Below, one piece after another: positions 24,594-31,939 of a stretch of 32,599 nucleotides of DNA. The notes below the pieces were generated by a model, which was not told the origin of the DNA, searched no databases, and saw only the letters and a list, made by a program, of their open reading frames with translations. This DNA is from Chloroflexota bacterium (lineage in GTDB: Bacteria > Chloroflexota > Anaerolineae > Aggregatilineales > Ch27). Each line of letters starts with the position of its first letter. The stretch's first letter is position 1. The stretch is from assembly GCA_019873685.1 (NCBI GenBank), contig JAIOAT010000043.1, positions 1-32,599 of the forward strand. Reading direction: 5' to 3'. The position numbers were made by a program, and so were the translations under genes.

Positions 24594-24629
24594 GCAGGCG
24601 GATCATCCCTCCCCGGTTGATCCGCCTGC
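24594..24629 (-). terminator. Intra-operon hairpin between propeller and cytochrome genes
   Basis: A perfect 12-base stem, GCAGGCGGATCA (24594-24605) with TGATCCGCCTGC (24618-24629), lies 22 bases after the propeller stop. No T run follows on the minus strand, suggesting partial termination or transcript processing. It makes an upstream start at 24606 for the cytochrome gene unlikely. Confidence 0.65.
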
Positions 24630-24651
24630 TGATTTTCCGCCCGGTGTAGGT

Positions 24652-25683
24652 CTACAGGGGCAGCTTGATGACTCCGCCGGTCATGCCGGGGCCAAGCGGA
24701 ATGGTGCCGAAGCTGACGTACAGCGCGCCATCCGGCCCCTTGGCCAGGCCAAACGGCGCTGGCAGCCCTTCAGCGACGGGCGTGGCGCCGGACGAATCGA
24801 CCATGATAACCCGACCCGGCCCGGGGCCTGCCTCGCCAAAGATCACCAGTTCGACCGCGTACAGGGTGTCGCCGTCAAGCAGGATGTCGCTGACGGCGTT
24901 CAGACCGCTGTACGTGTGCACCAGCTGGCCGCCTGACCAGTGCTCGATCTTGGCGGCGCCTGGCGCCAGGCCAGCGCCCAGGAAGCCAACATACAGATCG
25001 CCATTGGCCGCGACTTCGACCGAGGTGGGCACGGGGTTATCAGGCCACGCGGCCACCAGCTGCAAACCGCCCGCCTCCGTCCAGGAGAGCAGATCATTGC
25101 CCCCCGCGTCGGTGATGTAGAGCGTGCCATCCGGCCCCCAGGCAATGTCGGAGACATTGGTATCGTAGCCGTTGCCGTCGGGGTCGTTGGCGATCTCAAA
25201 AGGCTGCAGGTTGATCACGCGGCGGACCCGCAGGGTCGCGGCATCGAGTTCAACCACCGAGTCGGTCCAGAAGGCGCCGAACGCGCCGGCGCCAGTGCCG
25301 CTGAAGACGACCCACAGAGAGTCCCCGTGGGGAATTGCCCGGTAGACGCCAAGCGTCTCGGAGCCGGTGTTGTAGCTGGGCAGCCCGGCAACCAGATCGG
25401 TTGCCGCGCCATCGGCGGCTACGGAGAGCACCCGCCCGCTGAGGCCCATCTTGACGGTGGATTCGCCTTCCGGCCCCGGCAGGACAGCTTCAATAGTGCC
25501 ACCTTCACCGGCGTCGGCGATGAGCAGGTTGCCGCTGGAGTCAAAGGCCAGGCCGCGCGGCGCACCCAGATTGGCCATCACTACTTCGCCGGGCAGGGGC
25601 GGGCCGCTTTGCGCCGATGCCTGAGCTGCTACCAGAGCTACCAACAAAACCACCGATGCCAGAACTACGGTCTTACGAAACAT
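24652..25683 (-). CDS. ScyD/ScyE-like secreted beta-propeller protein
   Basis: 343 residues. ATG 25683 lies nine bases after AGGAG, and the next 20 residues form a signal peptide (FRKTVVLASVVLLVALVAA) cleaved near ASAQ. The mature part repeats NHL/SMP-30-like blades: APRGLAFDSSGNLLIADAG, DIAWGPDGTLYITDAGG, VEVAANGDLYVGFLG and GLAKGPDGALYVSFG. This is the pattern of the ScyD/ScyE family, named after cyanobacterial scytonemin proteins but widespread. No catalytic residues can be named. Such proteins are generally exported binding or scaffold propellers. It is the first gene of a probable two-gene unit with the cytochrome, behind a near-consensus promoter and a 135-base leader. Confidence 0.85.
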   Translation of the reverse strand: MFRKTVVLASVVLLVALVAAQASAQSGPPLPGEVVMANLGAPRGLAFDSSGNLLIADAGEGGTIEAVLPGPEGESTVKMGLSGRVLSVAADGAATDLVAGLPSYNTGSETLGVYRAIPHGDSLWVVFSGTGAGAFGAFWTDSVVELDAATLRVRRVINLQPFEIANDPDGNGYDTNVSDIAWGPDGTLYITDAGGNDLLSWTEAGGLQLVAAWPDNPVPTSVEVAANGDLYVGFLGAGLAPGAAKIEHWSGGQLVHTYSGLNAVSDILLDGDTLYAVELVIFGEAGPGPGRVIMVDSSGATPVAEGLPAPFGLAKGPDGALYVSFGTIPLGPGMTGGVIKLPL

Positions 25684-25761
25684 AAAACTGTGCTCCTTTG
25701 CCTTTGAAGAGAAGAGACTGTCTTTGCTGCGATGTTGCGACGATGGAACAGACACCCCCTT

Positions 25762-25779
25762 TGCTGACCCTGGTCAGCA
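25762..25779. promoter_or_regulatory. Perfect dyad in the propeller gene leader
   Basis: TGCTGACC, CT, GGTCAGCA: eight-base arms without mismatch, about 40-55 bases downstream of the predicted transcription start. Candidate operator or leader hairpin. Confidence 0.45.
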
Positions 25780-25797
25780 CAGAACAAAGGCCACGAA

Positions 25798-25818
25798 ATC
25801 TCATATTTTGGATGAGAT
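25798..25818. promoter_or_regulatory. Dyad at the propeller transcription start
   Basis: ATCTCAT (25798-25804) and ATGAGAT (25812-25818) flank a seven-base AT-rich loop. The symmetry touches the predicted start site just below the -10 box, a usual place for a repressor operator. Confidence 0.45.
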
Positions 25819-25824
25819 ATATCT

Positions 25825-25853
25825 ATTATACTGTGAACAGGCAACTTACGCAA
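25825..25853 (-). promoter_or_regulatory. Promoter of the propeller-cytochrome unit
   Basis: Read on the minus strand: TTGCGT (25853-25848), exactly 17 bases, then TATAAT (25830-25825). The predicted start near 25818 gives a leader of about 135 bases. Confidence 0.7.
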
Positions 25854-26019
25854 ATGGCAATTCCGTGTTCCGTGGGGGCGCAGGCAAACCAGCGGCAGGT
25901 TCCGGCGCTCAAGCCGTGCGGGGAAAGCAGGAAAGAATGCCCGGTAGCCAGGGAGGCCAGAAGAGCGGATTGCTGAAGCAGAGAACCAGAAGGGAGGTTA
26001 GCAGAGGGAAAATGAACAA

Positions 26020-26045
26020 CCGGAGAACGATCACGTTTTCTCCGG
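26020..26045 (-). terminator. Terminator of the kinase-receiver operon
   Basis: CCGGAGAA and TTCTCCGG (26020-26027 with 26038-26045) form a perfect eight-base stem with a ten-base loop. On the minus strand it is followed by TTGTTCATTTT. It lies 71 bases after the receiver stop. Confidence 0.65.
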
Positions 26046-26115
26046 GAACGCTGGGCGGGCAACGGGGCAGTCAGCGCCGCCTGAGGTCCGCTGTGTCGTG
26101 TCGCCAGCCGGGCGC

Positions 26116-26481
26116 TTATTCGCCAAGCTGGGCTTTGATCGCCCCCAGCAACTCGTCCAGGTTGTACGGCTTGGGGATGTACCCCACTGCGCCCAGTTCC
26201 ATGCCCCGGCGGACGAACGCAGGGTCGTTGAAGGCAGTCAGGAAGATCACCGGGATGGAAGCGATCTGCGGGTTGCGCCGCAGGTTGGTGAGTACATCGA
26301 AGCCGTTCAACACCGGCATGGCGACATCGCAGAGGATCAGGTCGGGCTGGTAACGCTGCGCCGCCTGCAACCCTTCCTGGCCATTATCGGCGGCGTAGGT
26401 TTCGTAGCCCTCAAGCTGCAGGATGGTCACCAGGTCAGACTGCAGGTTCTTGTCGTCATCGATGACCAGGATTTTCTTCAT
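26116..26481 (-). CDS. Stand-alone receiver (CheY-like) response regulator
   Basis: 121 residues, a single REC domain with no output domain. Conserved residues are the acidic pair in IDDD (residues 8-10), the phosphoryl acceptor Asp52 in LCDVAMP, Thr82 in FLTAF and Lys104 in PKPY. It lies 63 bases after the giant histidine kinase on the same strand and is probably phosphorylated by it. With no DNA-binding or enzymatic domain it must work by protein contact, for example on a phosphotransfer protein, another kinase or a motility target. AGGGGGA lies about ten bases upstream of ATG 26481. A ten-base hairpin in the gap may separate its expression level from that of the kinase. Confidence 0.93.
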   Translation of the reverse strand: MKKILVIDDDKNLQSDLVTILQLEGYETYAADNGQEGLQAAQRYQPDLILCDVAMPVLNGFDVLTNLRRNPQIASIPVIFLTAFNDPAFVRRGMELGAVGYIPKPYNLDELLGAIKAQLGE

Positions 26482-26519
26482 CGCAATAAAGTCCCCCTGG
26501 TTTATGGAATGTGAACGGC

Positions 26520-26544
26520 GCCGGAGGCTGTACGAGCCTCCGGC
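26520..26544 (-). terminator. Hairpin directly after the kinase stop codon
   Basis: GCCGGAGGCT (26520-26529) and AGCCTCCGGC (26535-26544) form a perfect ten-base stem with a five-base loop that touches the kinase stop codon. No T run follows on the minus strand. It fills much of the gap before the receiver gene. Confidence 0.6.
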
Positions 26545-29500
26545 CTATCTCCCGGTTGCCTGCGGAATGCGGACGGTGAACGTGGTGCCGACCCCTTCCT
26601 GACTCTCAAAGCTGATCGTACCGCCGTGCAAATCGACCAGCTGTTTGACGATTGCCAATCCCAGCCCCGTGCCGGGGACAAAACCGACGTTCGGGGCACG
26701 ATAGAACGATTCGAACATGTGCACTTTGGCGCTTTCCGGGATGCCAATCCCCCGATCCTGGACGCGGAAAATCACCGCGTCCGGTGTGCAATCTACGGTA
26801 AAGGTGATCGTGCTTTCTGCAGGCGAATACTTGATTGCGTTGGAAAGCAAATTGCTGAGAATATGCCACAACAGCTTGGCATCCAGCAATGGATGAATGT
26901 CAGTTCCCCGGTACGAAAAGTCAATGAATTGCATCGCATTACTCGCCTGCCTGACTTCTGCGATGATTTCCTGGCAGCAGGTTTGCAGGTCGACCTGGGC
27001 GGGGTTGCAGGTGAGCTTGCCGGATTCAGCCCGCCCGAGGACGAGGATGTCATCCAGCAAGTCAACCATGCGCCGGACGCTATCCCGCATGGCGGCGTAC
27101 TTTTCGCGCTTCTTTTCCGCCGTCAGGCGGTCGCCGTAGCGCTCCAGCAGCGTGAAGGCGCTCTGGATGACGGCCAGCGGATTGCGCAGGTCATGGGCGG
27201 CCATCGACACATAGCGCGACTTGACCTCGTTCATCTTCATAGCCTGCTCAACCGTCTGGCGCAGTTGCGCTTCCAGTTGCTTGTGCAGGCTGATATCGCG
27301 CAGGCTGCAGACAATGCCGGATAGCTGCCCTTCCTGTTCAATAATCGGAGAGAGCACCACGTCGGCGTCAAAGGTCTTGCCCAGCCTGGTGCAGCGGGCC
27401 GTGGCTTCCAGCCGCCCCGGCTGGTGAGTCTCAACGACAGCGGCGAAGGTCTCTTTTACATGGGGGACATGGTCGGGGAGAAACAGGTAAGCAAACGACT
27501 GGTTCAGCGCAGTCTCCGCCGGGCATCCGAAGGTCGCTTCAAAGGCCGGGTTGGCCTGGCTGATGGTACCGTCTGTGCGGCACAGGATGATGACGTCGCT
27601 GCTGCTGTTGAGGATGGCCTCGGTGCGCTCCTTGGCATGGTTCAGCTGGGCGGTGCGCTCGATGACCCGCTGCTCCAGTTCGTCGGCGTAGCGCCGGACC
27701 TGCTCAAAGAGCTGGGCGTGCTCGATGGCAACAGACGCCAGGTCGGCAAAGGCCTGCAGGCGTTCGGCGTGGCTTTCGTTGAAGAAGGCGGGAGTGCGGC
27801 TGTCCAGGTTCAGGAAGCCGATCAGTTTGCCTCGCATGTGGATGGGCGCGCCGGCATAGGAACGGATCCAGTCCGTCAGCGGTTCGGGCGCCCAGCCCTC
27901 ATAGTCTCTGGCATCAGCGATCACCACCGGCTCGCCGGTGATGGCCATCTGCTGGAGGTTCCGCGTCCCGGAGACAGAGAACCGGAGATTCTGCAGGTAT
28001 CGGGCGATCTCCGGCGGGTAGCCGCGCCAGTAGGCGATCTGGGCCCGGTCATCCTCCGTGAGCAGCATGACATCGGCGGCGTCATACGGGATGACCCGGG
28101 CAATGCTCTCCAGCAGGGTCGCCATCACCTCCTCCAGGCTGGCGGTGCCGATCAGCGCGGCGCTGGTGGCGCGCAGGGCTTCGGTCAGGTGGTGCTGTTC
28201 GCGCTCGGCTTCCTCCGCCCGCTTGCGCGCGCTGATATCGATGGCGATCACCTGGATGGCTGGCCGACCTTTGAACGTGAACGGCGTGGCGAACACTTCC
28301 ACAGGGACTTCGCTGCCATCCAGCCGCACGTAGCGATCTTCGGCGTGGTACAATTCGATTTCTCCCCGCAACATGCGCGCGACATGATCGCGCGTCACAT
28401 CCCAGGTGGCCGGGGAGACAATCATGTTGATTGGCCTGCCGATGAGTTCCTCCGGGCTGGCCGCCCCCAGCAGTTGCGCTGCAGCAGGATTGGCAAAGAC
28501 CAGGAGGCCATCCTGATGCACGCCGATCGCGTAGGGGGACTGGTCGATCAGCAGGCGGTAGCGCTCCTCGCTCTCCCGTAGCGCTTCCTCCGCCCGCTTA
28601 CGCGCGCTGATGTCGAGGGCGATCACCTGAACGGCTGGCCGGCCCCTGAATATAAAAGGAGTAGCGGACACTTCCACAGGGACTTCGCTGCCATCCAGCC
28701 GTACATAACGATCTTCGGTGGGGTAGAGTCCTGTTTCCCCCTGCAACATGCGCGCGATACGATCGCGCGCCGCACCCCAGGTGGCGGGGGAGACAATCGA
28801 GCTGATCGGCCTGCCAATCAGCTCCTCCGGGCTGGCTGCCCCCAGCAGCCGCGCCGCGGCGGGATTGGCGAAGACCAGGAGGCCATCCTGATGCACGCCG
28901 ATCGCGTAGGGGGATTGATCGATCAGCAGGCGGTAGCGCTCCTCGCTCTCCCGTAAGGCTTCCTCCGTCCGCCTGTGTTCGACGATTCGCCAGACCGAAT
29001 CCATCAGCAGGGCGAGTTGCGTGGCATCAGCCGGCGTGTAGTCCGCCTCCCGGTTGCCCACCCCGGCTACCGCGACGATCTTCTCCCCGCTGAAGACAGG
29101 AACGCTGATGTGCCTGGTCAGGATAGCTCCTTCCGCCGGGGGCGCCAACGTCAGGAGCGCCGGGTTCGCGTTGACCACGACCGGGCTGCGCTGGCGGACG
29201 ACCTCCCGCCAGAGGTCGGCAACATCCGGCATACCGGCGGTTGGCGCCTCTGGCATGGAGGCCGCCTGCTGGGCTTCCCCGAACCAGGTGGTTAGCGTGA
29301 AGGTCTGGTCGTCTTCGTCGTAAAGACACAGGTAACCGATCTGGCTTCCCATTAGCCTGACGGCTTCGTTTAGCGCGCGTTCCAGGAGTTGCTGGATGCT
29401 GGCGATGTTGTTCTGGGAGAGATTGATCAGGCTTTGCAGCCGTGCTTCGTTGAGCCGCACCTGCGCCTCGGCCTGCACACGGTCGGTGATGTCGTGAACG

Positions 29501-31620
29501 ATGGAATAGAGCAGTTTCCGGCCGTATATCTCAATCGGCCCGCTGTAGACTTCCACGTTCCGGATGGCGCCATCAGCGCGGCGATGCTTGAACAGGAAGT
29601 GGTTGCGTTCCTGTTCCTTGGCGCGCCGCATCTCGGCGCGTACTTCGTCCGGTGGGAGCGTGTTGATCTGGTCGATCCGCATCTGGCGGAGTTCCTCCCG
29701 CGTCCAGCCATAGTAGGCGCTGGCCGCCGGGTTGGCGTCAATGATCGCCCCGGTAGCCGGATCGATGATCAGCATCACCGCATGGTTGTTCTCAAACAGG
29801 CTTCTGTACCGCGCTTCGCTCTCACGCAGCGCTTCCTCTGCCAGCTTGCGTGCGGTGGTGTCCCAGACCGTTGAGAGCAACAGGTTACTGCCCTGAATCC
29901 GGGTGTTGGCGGCGCTGATGTAGGTGGTTTCCTCGCCCTCACGGGTGATCGGCACATCCTCCCAGTGCATACGCGCCGGGTCGCCGCTGGCGATATCGTC
30001 CCGCACACGCTGCTTGATCTCCTCCCGGAAGGCGGGGTCCTGGTAAACGGCTTCCCAGAAAGCGTCAGGCTTGCTGAGCGCCTCACGCGTGGTGCGGTAA
30101 AACCTGACGAAGTTGTCGTTGACGTAGTCAAAGGTGACGGTGGGGTCGGCGGAGTTGACGGCCACGCCGATGGGCAGGTTGTCCAGGATGCTGCGGATGT
30201 AGGCCTCGCGCTCTTCCAGCGCCCGTTGCGCGGCGCGCTCTTCCGTTTGATCCCGGAAGGCCAGCACCACGCCGGTCACGTTGCCATCCACGTCAAAGAT
30301 CGGCGCGCCGCTGTCGGCGATCGGAATCTCCCGTCCATCCCTGGCCAGCAGTAGCGTATGGTTGGCCAGCCCGACGACGGCCCCTTCCTGCAGGACACGC
30401 TGCACCGGGCTGGCGACGGGCTGGCGCGTCTCTTCGTGGATGATGCGGAAGACCTCTTCCAGCGGCTTGCCCCGGGCTTCGTCGCGGCGCCAGCCGGTCA
30501 GCGCCTCGGCGACCGGATTGAGCAGTTCCACCCGCCCTTCGATATCCGTGGTGATTACGGCGTCGCCAATGCTCAGCAGCACGGTCCGGTAACGCGCTTC
30601 GCTGGCCTGGCGGGCCTGCTCCGCCTGGTACAGGCTGCGGAAGTGGTCCTTTTCATTGCGCTGCCAGATCATCCCGATCAGGGTGATCGCGGTTACCGCG
30701 CCACCCAGGGTCATGGCCAGGATCAGGGCGGCATGGGTTTCCAGTTCGGCCAGGACTTCCGCCCTGTCCACCTTGGCCACCATAGCCCAGGGCGAATCCG
30801 GGATGGCGCGGAGGTAGGCGATCACATCGACGCCACGGTAATCCTTGCCTTCAAAGGGGCCTTCCTCCCCCAGGGCGGCCCTGACCGCCGGGACATCCCT
30901 CTCGCTCAGCGGGATGCGCAGGATGAGCGCTGTACCGGAGCGGTGGCGCAGCTCATTCAGGAAGAGCACGGCGTCGCCATCCCGCCGGACAAGCAGGGTT
31001 TCAGCGGTCTGGCTGGGAGTCGGCCAGGACTGGATCAGCGGGTAGAGGTAGGCCGCGGCGTTGCTGCGCAGGATCACCGCGCCTACCGGCTCTGCGTCCG
31101 CCGCCTGGCTGGCGAACAGCGGGGCAATCACATCAATGTGGGGCGGCGAATCCGCCGTAAGGAAATGGAGATCGGTCAACACTGGGCGCCGTTCGTGCCA
31201 GGCCTGGGCCAGCGCCTGGACAGCCTCTTCTGCCAGAGGAGGACGATTGCCGCTCAGGCTCAGGCGGACGGCGCCGCTCGGGTCAACCAGAAGGATGTCG
31301 TCATAACTGTAGTGCCCCTGCAACGCCTGGAAACGGGTGAGCAGGGTCTGGATGACCGCGCCCTGGGGGTTTTCCATCCAGTACTTCACTACCTCGGCGA
31401 AGAGGGTATCGGCCAAAGCAGCAGCGTCCGCCAGGTGTTCCTGCCGCCAGCCCACGATCTCGTCGACTTTTAGCTGGGCAATGGTGTGGAGTTCCTGCCT
31501 GGCCATGCTCAGCACGTGCTGGTACTGGGTGTAGTACAGCCCGCCGCCGCCGGCCAGCACGCCGAGCAGCGCCAGCGCCATAATCACCAGCAATTGACGG
31601 GGAGGCAATCGTTGAACCAT
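26545..31620 (-). CDS. Giant multi-PAS/GAF sensor histidine kinase
   Basis: 1691 residues. Layout: membrane segment 1 (about 9-31); an outside sensor of dCache type (32-295); membrane segment 2 (296-318); PAS1 (341-462); PAS2 (470-590); PAS3 (597-713); GAF1 (731-877); PAS4 (888-1010); PAS5 (1013-1137); GAF2 (1144-1307); PAS6 (1337-1454); dimerisation domain with the phospho-acceptor His1476 in MAAHDLRNP; ATPase domain with the N box LLSNAIKYSP, DRGIGIP and GTGLGLAI. Boundaries are rough. PAS4 and PAS5 are near copies. The protein should sense an outside ligand plus several internal cues and pass phosphate to the receiver encoded 63 bases downstream. ATG 31620 has only a weak AGGGG upstream. 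The signal is not readable from sequence. Confidence 0.93.
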   Translation of the reverse strand: MVQRLPPRQLLVIMALALLGVLAGGGGLYYTQYQHVLSMARQELHTIAQLKVDEIVGWRQEHLADAAALADTLFAEVVKYWMENPQGAVIQTLLTRFQALQGHYSYDDILLVDPSGAVRLSLSGNRPPLAEEAVQALAQAWHERRPVLTDLHFLTADSPPHIDVIAPLFASQAADAEPVGAVILRSNAAAYLYPLIQSWPTPSQTAETLLVRRDGDAVLFLNELRHRSGTALILRIPLSERDVPAVRAALGEEGPFEGKDYRGVDVIAYLRAIPDSPWAMVAKVDRAEVLAELETHAALILAMTLGGAVTAITLIGMIWQRNEKDHFRSLYQAEQARQASEARYRTVLLSIGDAVITTDIEGRVELLNPVAEALTGWRRDEARGKPLEEVFRIIHEETRQPVASPVQRVLQEGAVVGLANHTLLLARDGREIPIADSGAPIFDVDGNVTGVVLAFRDQTEERAAQRALEEREAYIRSILDNLPIGVAVNSADPTVTFDYVNDNFVRFYRTTREALSKPDAFWEAVYQDPAFREEIKQRVRDDIASGDPARMHWEDVPITREGEETTYISAANTRIQGSNLLLSTVWDTTARKLAEEALRESEARYRSLFENNHAVMLIIDPATGAIIDANPAASAYYGWTREELRQMRIDQINTLPPDEVRAEMRRAKEQERNHFLFKHRRADGAIRNVEVYSGPIEIYGRKLLYSIVHDITDRVQAEAQVRLNEARLQSLINLSQNNIASIQQLLERALNEAVRLMGSQIGYLCLYDEDDQTFTLTTWFGEAQQAASMPEAPTAGMPDVADLWREVVRQRSPVVVNANPALLTLAPPAEGAILTRHISVPVFSGEKIVAVAGVGNREADYTPADATQLALLMDSVWRIVEHRRTEEALRESEERYRLLIDQSPYAIGVHQDGLLVFANPAAARLLGAASPEELIGRPISSIVSPATWGAARDRIARMLQGETGLYPTEDRYVRLDGSEVPVEVSATPFIFRGRPAVQVIALDISARKRAEEALRESEERYRLLIDQSPYAIGVHQDGLLVFANPAAAQLLGAASPEELIGRPINMIVSPATWDVTRDHVARMLRGEIELYHAEDRYVRLDGSEVPVEVFATPFTFKGRPAIQVIAIDISARKRAEEAEREQHHLTEALRATSAALIGTASLEEVMATLLESIARVIPYDAADVMLLTEDDRAQIAYWRGYPPEIARYLQNLRFSVSGTRNLQQMAITGEPVVIADARDYEGWAPEPLTDWIRSYAGAPIHMRGKLIGFLNLDSRTPAFFNESHAERLQAFADLASVAIEHAQLFEQVRRYADELEQRVIERTAQLNHAKERTEAILNSSSDVIILCRTDGTISQANPAFEATFGCPAETALNQSFAYLFLPDHVPHVKETFAAVVETHQPGRLEATARCTRLGKTFDADVVLSPIIEQEGQLSGIVCSLRDISLHKQLEAQLRQTVEQAMKMNEVKSRYVSMAAHDLRNPLAVIQSAFTLLERYGDRLTAEKKREKYAAMRDSVRRMVDLLDDILVLGRAESGKLTCNPAQVDLQTCCQEIIAEVRQASNAMQFIDFSYRGTDIHPLLDAKLLWHILSNLLSNAIKYSPAESTITFTVDCTPDAVIFRVQDRGIGIPESAKVHMFESFYRAPNVGFVPGTGLGLAIVKQLVDLHGGTISFESQEGVGTTFTVRIPQATGR
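28209..28958 (-). repeat. Tandem 375-bp duplication encoding PAS4 and PAS5
   Basis: Two direct copies, 28209-28583 and 28584-28958, each 125 codons and in frame. Long stretches are identical at the DNA level, including the segments encoding ERYRLLIDQSPYAIGVHQDG and YVRLDGSEVPVEV. A few changes cluster in the ligand-facing middle (GAARDRIARMLQG versus DVTRDHVARMLRG). Confidence 0.9.
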
Positions 31621-31756
31621 AGCGGTAGCCCCTGCAATCAGAAAAGCCCCGGTCGGCGGATCGTTGTCAGGCTATCCGGCGGGCGGCGCCGGGCTGGCCA
31701 TATAACCAATCATTGTCGTTCCAGTAAATACAAATTCCTCCATTGACGGTCTGTTT

Positions 31757-31765
31757 ATTATATCA
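31757..31765 (-). promoter_or_regulatory. Extended -10 promoter of the kinase operon
   Basis: On the minus strand TGA-TATAAT (31765-31757), a consensus -10 with the TGn extension. No good -35 box is seen at 16-18 bases. The implied leader is about 130 bases. Confidence 0.55.
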
Positions 31766-31904
31766 CAATGTAAGAAGGGGCGCGGAACCTCACCTGTCGG
31801 CGTGGGAGGATGGAGCGCTGCTTACCGGCCAGGCTTGCGCTCCTGCCGGTAACCCGTTTTCTTGCCTCCTGCCACCTGGCTCCTGTCTCTTTGACCGGCC
31901 GGTT

Positions 31905-31932
31905 TTGCCAGCCCTGCGGCTGTCGCTACAAT
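31905..31932 (+). promoter_or_regulatory. Promoter giving a leaderless methyltransferase transcript
   Basis: TTGCCA (31905-31910), a 16-base spacer, then TACAAT (31927-31932). The expected start, seven to eight bases on, falls on or next to the A of ATG 31940, leaving no room for a ribosome site. Confidence 0.6.
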
Positions 31933-31939
31933 CACCGCC

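Larger units (their letters stand above)
25684..26115. other. Intergenic region between propeller gene and receiver gene
   Basis: About 430 bases with no convincing gene. It holds the propeller promoter (25825-25853), two dyads in the leader, and the terminator of the kinase-receiver operon (26020-26045). The open frames across it have no protein-family pattern and no credible ribosome sites. Confidence 0.6.
31621..31939. other. Divergent region between kinase and methyltransferase genes
   Basis: About 320 bases without a convincing gene. It holds the leftward extended -10 promoter (31757-31762) and, at its right end, the leaderless promoter of the methyltransferase gene (31905-31932). Confidence 0.55.

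Noticed and set aside
25724-26353. 209-codon open frame on the plus strand
   Set aside because: It spans the propeller promoter, a terminator and the antisense of the receiver gene, with a composition unlike a real protein.
30358-31473. 371-codon plus-strand open frame
   Set aside because: It is antisense to the well-defined sensor and PAS1 parts of the histidine kinase.
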